Shown in pieces: positions 23,601-35,600 of a DNA stretch of 59,920 nucleotides. A model generated the notes under the pieces. That model was not told the origin of the DNA, searched no databases, and worked only from the letters and a program-made list of their open reading frames with translations. The stretch covers positions 1,552,001 to 1,611,920 of the forward strand of contig NC_088304.1 of NCBI RefSeq assembly GCF_032854445.1, read 5' to 3'. Position 1 is the stretch's first letter, and each line of letters begins with the position of its first letter. Both the position numbers and the translations under genes were made by a program. The stretch is from Liolophura sinensis. Lineage: Eukaryota; Mollusca; Polyplacophora; Chitonida; Chitonidae.

Positions 23601-26600
23601 ATTTCTGCCAGATTGTTCATTCATGTTTTTTAATGTTACAAGACATAGATGGATTTGTGTGCTTTTTTACAAAGACTTTGACAATTGTAATACAAGTTGA
23701 TCGATTGTTTAGTTTGCTACAATCCACCAGTCCTTAGCGAGAATATTAGTATCAATACGCTCAGCCCGCTTTCAGCTGTATAACCCCAAACACTCAACAC
23801 TGTGACACGGAGCATCATTAGTTCACCAAAAGTCAAGCTGACTGGTCAGTTTACAGACAGTCTGTTGCCCGTTGTAAATCTAGGAGAATGCAAATTGGAA
23901 AATCAGGGACAAAATCCTGTCAAAACTTCTTGGTCTAGGCGGCTTTGCAGTTAAGAGGAGAAAAAATTCTTAAGCCATCCTTTGAAAGTGTAAGAGATTT
24001 TTTAAAGTTCATGGTTTCCTTTCCTAATTGGCATTCTCCAGGATTTCGTAGTTTAAACTGAGACCAAAACTTGCCTCAATCAGAAGAGAGCGCCTTGTGG
24101 GTGATCAGTGATCATGCTCAAAGTTTCACATTGCATTTGGTCATGTGATTTTTCTTTGTCAGGGATGATATGGCAATGTACATGAATTACACAAGATGAA
24201 CATAGCTCATCGCTATGGTAACCTACATTCAGCCTGGGTCACATGTTCAAATCTAGAAACTTTGCAGTTCAACAAGTTTAATACATATGTTGTACAAAAT
24301 GTGAACACCCATATTTTATTACACATTTCCATGAAATAATCTTAACTGCTGAACAAACACCAAAGTGATAAAGGCACACGTATAAATAATGGAGCAGGGA
24401 AATGAAAAGGTGACCTCCAAATGACCTCTAGCTGACCTTCACAAATATACTCTCCTCTCTCCATCCTTTCCAGACAGATTTGCAGGACGTCCCTAACAGA
24501 TATGGACCTGGCATTCAAATAATCCTGTTCAAAAACAAATTTAGTGAAAAACTGGCATAAAATATTCTGACAGTGTTATCATTATTTGTGATTTAATCCG
24601 TGATTCTGGTGTCACACCAGTCTCCACAGCACTAGAATCTGTGCTACATCCAGGAATGCATTAGTCTCAGATACTGATAAATACAGGTAAAACCTAAAGT
24701 GGACACAAATGTGAGGAAGTCAATGTCATTCAAACCTGTGGCCAGAAACTATTTCCATGTTGTTGTTTAATTTTTAAGTGCCACAAAACGTATTTAGAGT
24801 AGGCTGGAATATGGTAGCTGTTTTAGACTATGTCTGTAAAGTGATGTCAGGTCACATTTCACATCACTTCACTATTTTCATCAGATAAGTTATCTGCAGA
24901 ACACTCTGAACAGAGTTATTCATAAGGTCATCTCTGATCAGTTACCTCATTCTAATAGATTTAACCTAATTTTTTAATAGGCTCTCAAAGTACTGTGAAA
25001 AAGCTTTCAAATAATGGTCTCAAATGCATCTGTAGAATGTTTTGAGTTAGAAAAAAATAAAAATAATCGGCGTTTTTTGTGGACGGAGTTCTCTGTCAAC
25101 TTTCGCTTGAGGCTCACATTATTGGACTATTTGTACACTTTAAGCCCACCTTCTAAGAAACATTCATCAATCTCATGAAATGTTCTACTTACTACGGTCA
25201 TACTGGAAGAAATTGCAAATTATTCTTATAAGATCATGAATTATGAATGATTTAACAGTTACAAAAAGTCTGGACCTTCCTGGCATTCTCTTGTCAGTAT
25301 GGTCTTGACAAAATCAATACCTGACCTCCAGCAGACATATGCATATCTATACCCTAAGTCTTCAACCTTTCTACCATCTCTGCAATAAATATTTTGAAAC
25401 ATTCTGAGAGAACAGTGGGATGTAAAGAAATAATTTGCACAAAAATTTATATCAAACTTGGATCTTTAATGATATAAACAAATCATTTTTAGCATCATTT
25501 TCATCATAGTTGTATGCATAAATTCCACAGAACATTAAAAGTCAATGATCAACTTTTCTTACCGCTAACACTTTTGACTCATAAGGATTGTCCAGAAGAA
25601 GGTTTCCCAGGCATTTCTTTCCAAAATTCATATCTACAAATGAAAATCCAGGGTTATTTATGAAAACCAACATGGTAGGTAATGGTGCATGTGTTTCTAG
25701 TTGCATCCATCCAGTTGGAATTGGAAGGTGGGCTTTTCAAAACTTAATATCACCAAAACCATTAAGAAATTGAGGCATATTAATTATAATAGGTTATTCA
25801 AAATGTCCGCAGTTTTACAATGAGGATTTAGTTAGTTATTTATTTGGTATTTTACACCGTACTCAAGAATATTTCACTTATACGGCGGAGGCCAGCATTA
25901 TGGTGAGAGCCTGGTGAAAACCAACACCCTTCCCAGGTACGGCCGGAGAGGATTACCACAGTAAGATGGAAAGATCTTCACATTTGAAAACAGCAGAATT
26001 CAGATTTCCTCAACCATTACAATAGGCTCCAAGTTCAGGGCTGATCACCTGGTCCGATGTCTGCGGACTCTTGGCCACACCAGCAGAGTAAAACAGCTAC
26101 AGGTATGACTGGGTTGTGAATTAACACCAAGTCCGTTACCAGAGACAATAACTATAGTCATAAACAAACATTCATTTAAAAATATGATAAATCATAAAAC
26201 AGTTTGATCAAGTTTTACAGTATTTACCTGAAGCAGCAGCTAAAACTGAGGAGAACGAATCTCAAACTGGTGATAACAGAAATCAAAAACAAAAGCTCTG
26301 TGTATCCACAAATCCTGAAACCTCCAGATTGGACACAAATTTCACTCAAGGTTTACTCTCTTGATTCAGCTAAATTCACCTTGATAGGACTTCGATCACG
26401 GCCTTGGCACGTGCTTTACTGAAAGTCTGTTCATGGCCTGAATCTTTAGTTATTTATTTATTTCACTGGTGTTTTACAGCGAACTATAATGCATTTCCTT
26501 ATACAATCTCGGCCAGTATTAAGGTGGGAGGCAATCGTTGAATCTTGCACAAATATAATAGAACATTCAGTAGGACAAAAAGTGTTTAATGTCTTGCCTT

Positions 26601-29600
26601 TAAATTTGTTGAAGCATCCCCGACAGTCAGCTTTGCGACAACCCCAGTAAGCATGGCAGTAATTACGATAGCAAATGAGGCCTGAAACAAGTAAGCAGTC
26701 GTGTGCGACACAAAAACATCATGAAAAATAAAATGCACTCTTCCAAAACTAGCAGCTGGCAAAGTTAGAATGGTTTTGATAAGCCAGTCACATCCTCATT
26801 TAGAACATTATCACCACAATAACTATCACAGGGTGGTCCTAAATTCCAACCATACAAACATTATTTTTGCACATCAATCTTTCTGTTTTCTGCACCTCTA
26901 CCTACCAGCTGCTACTGATTCATCATTAAAACCAAAACACTGTAGGACTTCAATCTTTCTGTTTTCTCCACCTCTACCTACCAGCTGCTACTGATTCATC
27001 ATTAAAACCAAAACACTGTAGGACTTCAATCTTTCTGTTTTCTCCACCTCTACCTACCAGCTGCTACTGATTCATCATTAAAACCGTAACACTGAAGGAC
27101 TCACATGACATGGGAGGAACCGCTGGGTTGGTGCGGTGCGCACTTCGTCGATCAGGCATGACCTGATAGCAGCACGTGCACAGTACATGAGTGGAGTTCA
27201 CGCCACACTGGTAGGGTGGGGGCGTGGGTAAGATCTTGTTGTTATCATCTGGGTCCTGATTGGTTGAAGTGGTTCCACTGGTCGACGGTTGGGCTGCAAA
27301 TCCAGCAGAAAGACTTTTATTTCTTCATTTGTTTTACATAACACCATACTCTAGGATATTTAACAAACAGAATGCCACAGAATTCCTACTAAGGAAATTT
27401 GAGTGCCGAAGGTAAACCACTGACCTTTGGCATGTTACTGACAAACTTTCTCATGTCTGACTGCACATCATGTTTTTGTTATATTAGTGAAACACACGTG
27501 CTCTTCAAACAGCCACACAGATTTAAACTGTCGCAAGCTATTTATTTATTTACTTTACTTATACGACGGCCGCCAGCATTATGGAGAACCCAGGCAGTGC
27601 TCGGGGAACCCATGGCCATTCACAGCTGGCTAGCTGACCTAGCCGAGTACAACTGGAGAGGGAGCCAGCATGAGCTCACAGTAATGTCATAAGCTACCTT
27701 ATAGCTGAAGTACAGGGACACCAGATATAACACCCAACACAGTCAAAGTATACTAACAAAATATGACACCTTAATTACCCATGACGACATACTAACACCA
27801 GACAGAACAGCCTATCTAGCCACAGAACACTGACACCAAATATGACACCCTATCTAGTTACGGAATACTGATGCCAAATATGACATCCTATCTAGCTACA
27901 GAATACTGATACCAGATATAACACCCTATCTAGCTACAGAATACAGACACCAGACAGGACAGGACTTATATAGCTATAGACACCAGACAGGACACCCTAT
28001 CTAGCTTCAGAATACTGACACCAGACAGGTCACCCTATCTAGCTACAGTATCCTAACACCTGATACATCATCCTATCAAACTACAGAACACTGACATCAG
28101 ACTGGATACCTTATCTAGCTACAGAATACTGACACCAGACATGACACCCTATCTAACTACAGGTTACTGACATTAGACATGACATGCTATCTACCTACAG
28201 AATACTGAAACCAGACAGGACACCCTATCAAGCTACAGAATAATGAAACCAGACAGGACACCCTATCTAGCCTTAGAATACTGACACCAGACTGGTCCCC
28301 CTATCTAGCTACAGTACACTAACACCTGATACATCATCCTATCTAGCTACAGAATACTGACACCAGACAGGACACCCTATCTAGCTACAGTATACTAACA
28401 CCTAATACATCATCATATCAAGCTACAGAACACGGACACCAGATGGGACACCCTATCTGGCTACAGTATAATAACACCAGATACATCATCATATCTAGCT
28501 ACAGAATGCTGACACCAGATATAACACCTATCTAGCTACAAAATACTGACACCAGACAGGACACCCTATGTAGCTACACTATATATCTGTCTAAAGCATA
28601 CTGACACCAGATACTGCCACCCTACCCAGCTTACTGACACCAGATAAGACACCCTATCTAGTTACAGTAGGCTGATGCCATATATGACACCATATCTAAC
28701 TATAGTAAAACAAAACAGGATGCGACAATAGCTGGCAGTAAACTAATACCATATGCAACATCTTATGTATACACAGATGCCAGACAGGGCACTTTACATT
28801 GGGCACCAGGGCACCAGATACAACCCCTTACTCAGCCAAAGTATATTAAAATATATATATGTTTTTTAAATTACATTCCAACAGAATACTTAGAGTTACC
28901 AAATTTCATGACAAGAGTATGATTTTATCACTGTGCTATTACCGGATGTTGTTGCTGTATTGCTTGTAGCAGCAGTTGTCTCCCCTGAGTTAGCCCCTGA
29001 GCCATCACCAGGCGTGTTTGTTCTGCCTATGAACCAAAATATAAACATTTCTTTACCCTCAAGGCAACAGGAAAAACCAAACTAGTGCATGCCACATGTC
29101 CAAGGTTATTTGACTATCCAAACTAATATACATTAAATCAATTACATGAAGGGGCTCTAATTATGGTGACTCAATCCTGTTAAAACAGGCCGTATTCTGA
29201 CAATTTAACTTGATGTATTCATTTATTTATTTAACTGGTGCCTTACACCAAAAATATTTCACTTATATGATGGCGACAAGCTTTATGGTGGGAGGAAAAC
29301 TGGGCAGAGTCCGGGGGAACCCTTGACCATCCTCAGTTTGTTAATTGGATGTAACATACCAGTACAGAAATGTGCAGCGTATCACTTAGTTATAAAGTTT
29401 GGCAATACTATCCAATCAGGGGATACATCCTATTTGGAGACTTTATACCTAAGGCCCATTTGCAAGAATTATGCATGTGTAATTTAGGTGCATGTGTATT
29501 TCAGGTGCAAGTGTAATTTAGGTGCAAGTGTAATTCAGGTGCATGTGTGGGACAAGTTTGGTAAATTTACGGTAGCTTGAAGAGTGGAACAAAAAAGAGC

Positions 29601-32600
29601 CGGTGATCTGTCATATATCGCAGGATGAAACATGGGAGACTGTGTCATTCTTAGCACATCTTAGTTAACTCCAGGACATCTTTCTCTAAAATGTCATATG
29701 GATGAGAGGTATGGATGACAGAAGGACAAGGAGAGAAAGGGGCCCATAATTATTAATGTACCACTGTACATCTTACTTGCTTTAGGCTCGACATAACCTG
29801 GACACTGGCGACACATCGTTGCTGGAGGGCTGCAAGTAATTAAAGCATCGATGCTAATAGTGGCTAACTGACTGAGCAGATGGGTGATTGACTGATGTGC
29901 TGTAAAACTGGTTGATTCAAACTATCACATTTAAACAATGAAATTGTAACAACGCAAAGAAACCATTACCTACTCCATGTTACAAGCAAAGAAACCATTG
30001 CCTACTCAATGTCACAAGCAAAGAAACCATTACCTACTCAATGTCACAAGCAAAGAAACCATTACCTACTCAATGTCACAAGCAAAGAAACCATTACCTA
30101 TTCAATGTCACAAGCAAAGAAACCATTACCTACTCAATGTCACAAGCAAAGAGACCATTACCTACTCAATATCACAAGCAAAGAAACCATTACCTACTCA
30201 ATGTCACAAGCAAAGAAACTATTACCTATTCAATGTCACAAGCAAAGAAACCATTACCTATTCAATGTCACAAGCAAAGAAACCATTACCTACTCAATGT
30301 CACAAGCAAAGAAACCATTACCTACTCAATGTCACAAGCAAAGAAACTATTACCTACTCAATGTCACAAGCAAAGAAACCATTACCTACTCAATGTCACA
30401 AGCAAAGAAACCATTACCTACTCAATGTCACAAGCAAAGAAACCATTTCCTACTCAATGTCACAAGTTAAGAATATTACAAAAAAATCTTTCTTCACTTC
30501 CAGTATTACAGACAGTAATCAGTTTCCCTCTAAACACAGATTTAACTGTTGGAATGGTAAAAGATTATTTGAATTATGTTGTCATAAAATTTGTACATGG
30601 ATAAACAAAAAGAAAAGGTGATCAGATGTACTGGCAGTATGGTCCATAAATTCCAGATTACAACTGAAACATTTGACTGCATTTGCATCGGTGCAAAACA
30701 AAAATCTCAAATAGTACCCTCTTAAAGTAAACATATTTTAAAGGCAGCTTTTAATGGTCTTTTTCCTTAGAATCTCTTCACTTTTATCTGGTCTTTTCCT
30801 TTAATGTTGTAATTACCTCACATCATTATTTATTTATTTATTTGAATGGTGTTTTACACCGTACTCAAGAATATTTCACTTCTACGACGGCAGCCAGCAT
30901 TATGGTGGGAGGAAACAGGGCAGAGCCCGGGGAAAACCCATGACCATCCATAAGTTGCTGTGGCAGACCTTCCCACATACGGCCAGAGAGGACGTCAGCA
31001 TGAGCCAGGCTTGACCTCACAGCGATCGCATTGGTGAGAGGCTCCTGGACCTCACATCATTAAGAGCTAACGAATGATTTGACAGATTGATTGATTGGTA
31101 TTTAGCATACTGCTGAAGGATATTTCACTTAAATGACAGCTGTCAGGTTAATGGGTAGAGGAATCTGGAGTGCCAGGTATAAACCACTTACCGAGGGCAG
31201 CTACCTGACAGACCTTCTCACCTAAAGCCACAGCCAAACCAGTAAGAGATCAAGGGGTTGCTAGTCACTTCTGACCCATGCTAAGAAATGACTACAGCTT
31301 GTCACATATAGGCTTACTTACTGCACTCTCCCATGTATGGTGGCACCCAGGTCATACAGCGCCCTGCCCATCATATTGCCAGCTACTTCCAGGCGACTTC
31401 ATACACAACACACATGAAATAATTTATCAGTTCACCTGTTTATTCATGTGATTTCACAGAGATAATTCATTCACAAGAAGACAAGAAAGACGGTTGAGGA
31501 ATGATTGTGTTGCTACTGGGAGTTTTGAGTTTGAAATCTTTTGTCGCTAAAGGTAAAAAGATTCCTACTATACGTATAATGTGACTTGACATTAATTTAT
31601 CCATCACAAATCTCACTGCGTTCTGGAAACACAAATGACACGTCTTTTCTTCAAAAACTTTTTTTAACCTCACAGATGTTCCACCCTAAATAAATTTCTG
31701 TGTTATAAAAAATGTGATTAAAAATAATTGCCTAACCTTTCTGACAGATCACAAGATCAGTAGGACTTTTTTTTACCTTCATGATAAAAGAGTTCAAACT
31801 TGACCCTCCTCTAAACTATTGTCTTAATATAGTCTCAATAAGATTTCTTGGGCCCCAACAGATCATTGAAATGATTTATTTATTTACTGGATTGATGTTT
31901 TACACCTTACTCAAGACTATTCAACCTTACAACCTTACAACAGCCAACATTATGGTGGGAGGAGACTGGCCAGACCCTGGGGGTAAACCCACAACAATAT
32001 GCTGATTGCAGGAAGATATCATTAAAATGTTGGTACTGACCAGTATTTTGGTGACAGAGGGCTGGGACAGTCTTGGATATCACCATGGGGAAGTCACGGG
32101 GAAACCAGTGTACCTATCTCCTGCCAACTACATGGAAATGTACCTTTCTGTGTCTTCTGCTTTACTGAGTGTATGGTCACACTTTCCACATACTATATGG
32201 CTGATGCTTCATACTGTCTGGGCCATTAAGGTTCTACAGTGTACAGTGTTTGTCATCCTGGGTGTACGGTCACACTTTCTGTACTGTCACACTTTTCACA
32301 TACCATATGGCTGATGCCTCATACTTTCTGGGCCATTAAGGTTCTACAGTGTACAGTGTTTGTCACATTGTGTGTACGGTCACACTTTCTGTACTGTCAC
32401 ACTTTTCACATACCATATGGCTGATGCCTCATACTTTCTGGGCCATTAAGGTTCTACAGTGTACAGTGTTTGTCATATTGTGTGTACGGTCACACTTTCT
32501 GTACTGTCACACTTTTCACATACCATATGGCTGATGCCTCATACTTTCTGGGCCATTAAGGTTCTACAGTGTACAGTGTTTGTCATACTGTGTGTACGGT

Positions 32601-35600
32601 CACACTTTCTGTACTGTCACACTTTTCACATACCATATGGCTGATGCCTCATACTTTCTGGGCCATTAAAGTTCTACAGTGTACAGTGTTTGTAATACTG
32701 TGTGTATGGTCACACTTTCTGTACTGTCACACTTTTCACATGCCATATGGCTGATGCCTCATACTTTCTGGGCCATTAAGGTTCTACAGTGTACAGTGTT
32801 TGTCATATTGTGTGTACGGTCACACTTTCTGTACTGTCACACTTTTCACATACCATATGGTTGATGCTTCCTACTTTCTGGGCCATTAAGGTTCTACAGT
32901 GTACAGTGTTTGTCATACTGTGTGTACGGTCACACTTTCTGTACTGTCACACTTTTCACATACCATATGGCTGATGCTTCCTACTTTCTGGGCCATTAAG
33001 GTTCTACAGTGTACAGTGTTTGTCATACTGTGTGTACAGTAACACTTTCTGTACTGTCACACTTTTCACATGCCATATGGCTGATGCCTCATACTTTCTG
33101 GGCCATTAAGGTTCTACAGTGTACAGTATATGTGACACTGTGTGTACAGTCACACAGCATTGTCACACTGTGTACGGTCACACTTTCGGCATAATGTACA
33201 AGTATATCTGTAGGGCTTACATGCCACTCTGAACCATATTTCACCTTTTCTGCATTGATTGTCACACTTCATGAAGCATCACATTCTCAGTATGGTGTAC
33301 CAAATTATTTTAGTTAGGCAAAATACTTAATAAAATGACATTCTCTGTAAAATATTTCAGATGTCGATTAAAATAGACTGAAATACATAGTACAATACAG
33401 AGGAATATCACCTGTCCATAAGACTCTTCAATGGGAGACAACTCGTGACATACCTGGGGAATACATCGGGTGTTCCATCATCTGAATAAGCCTCTGAGTC
33501 ATGTTCGTAGTCACCTTCCTCAGAATCATCTGATCTTCGCTGCAGGGTTTTAGGGTACAGCTGTCGGGTGCGGGATAAAATGATAACGTAAATGTTTCAG
33601 TAAGTGTAATCTAAATGTAGATATGAAAACTATAGTGGTTAAAATATATATAGTTTGCAAATCTTTACACATGTTCAGCTCCACAATCTTCACAAAATAA
33701 AGTTTTCTCTTATGAAATAATTCATGAATTTTACAATTTACAGCTTACACTGTATGTACACTATTTGCTTAAGCGCATGGTTTTCTTCTCAAATTTGATT
33801 ATTTATTAGATTGGTGTGTCAGGTCGTACTCAAGAATATTTCACTTATACCATCAAGGCCTGCATAACGATGGGAGGAAACCTGGGTAAACCCACAACCA
33901 TATGCAGGCTGCTGTCAGACCTTCCCACGTACAGCTGGAGAGGAAGCCAGCATGAGCTGGACTTGAACTCAAATGCACTGGTGAGAGGTTCCTGGGTCAT
34001 TGCACTGTGGTGAAATGCTAACCACTTGGCCATGAAAGGTCCACAGTTAAAATATGGGGACCCATATTTATGGTAATTGTGCAAGATAAGTAGAAAATGG
34101 AAGCACAAGAATACTGACATTTTTTCTTTACGAGTTTTAACGGCAAATGAATGGGTATGATGACAGCCAAGCACACTGTTTTGCCCAAGCACACTGTTTT
34201 GCTCCACCACACTGTTTTGCCCAAGCACACTGTTTGGCTCCAGCATTCTAGTTTGCTGAGGTGTACTGTTTTGTTTTGTTGTCCGCTGTCGTATATGTGA
34301 AATATTCTTGAGTACTGCGTAAAGCATCAATCAAATAAACAAATAAATATTTTATTCTGGCACACTAGTTTGGTAAAGCACATTATTTGTTCTGGTACCC
34401 TATTTTGTCATGAACACTATTTTGCTTCAATCTCAATTGTGGCTCAGTTGGTTAGCGCGCTAGAGCAGCGTAATAACCCAGGAGTCTCTCACCAATGCGG
34501 TCGATGTGAGTTCAAGTCCAGCTCATGCTGGCTTTCTCTCCGACCGTATGTGGGAAGGTCTGTCAGCTACCTGCGGATGGTCGTGGGTTTCCCCCGGGTT
34601 CTGCCCGGTTTCCACCCACCATAATGCTGGCCGACGTCGTATAAGTGTAATATTCTTGAGTACGGCGTAAAACACCAATCAAAAAAAAAAAAAAAAAAAA
34701 AAAAAAATATCAATCAAAATCTCAATTTTGATGTGAAAAAGTATACAGCTCTTCCCTCTGAAGTAAATACTGTTAAGTATGTTATAATAGCCTTAAAGTG
34801 CTGAGGACCTTTCAGTTCATATTCCCATGACTTAATCCAGGTCCAGGCTTCCTCTTATATGAATAGATGCCATAAAATGTTAAGGTACAAGAGAACTTAC
34901 CATGTCTCGTGTGATTTTGTTTTTTGCATCCAGTTCTTTGAGGTCTTCTTCTGGTCTCTTCTTATCTTAAAATACAATATTTCACGTATACATTAAAATC
35001 AAGGATAAAATATCAAAACCAAATTAAAAATTGAAATAATTCCACATTTACTCAGACATAATCGTCATCAGGTACTAAATGCTAACCCAATTTTGATACA
35101 GAAATCATAAAATCATACAGATATAGAAAGGAATCGAAAAACCATGCAAATACAGAGCTGAGCCGATACAAACCTGGATGTTCCCTGAGATAAGCCTCCA
35201 CCAAATTCACAACCATGTGGTTTTTATTTATTCGTTGAACTTTCATTCGACACTGTGGGTGGAAAACAGAAAACCTGTTAGGGCATGCAATTCTCAACAA
35301 GTGACAAAAGGCTGAATGTTTGAGAAGTTAAAAAGTTTCCCAAGGAATGAAGTGTCATTTGTGCCTCAAGAAAGGAAACATCATTTGTGCCTCCACAAAG
35401 GAAACGTCATTAGTGCCTCCACAAAGGAAACGTCATTAGTGCCTCCACAAAGGAAACGTCATTTGTGCCTCCACAAAGGAAACGTCATTTGTGCCTCCAC
35501 AAAGGAAATGTCATTTGTCCATCCAGAAAGGAAATGTCATTTGTGACTCCACAAAAGAAACGTCATTTGTGCCTCCACAAAGGAAACGTCATTTGTGCCT

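Noticed and set aside
34439-34717. A functional tRNA gene
   Set aside because: Box A and box B are present but the region does not close into a full cloverleaf, and it continues into a shared SINE body with an A tail.
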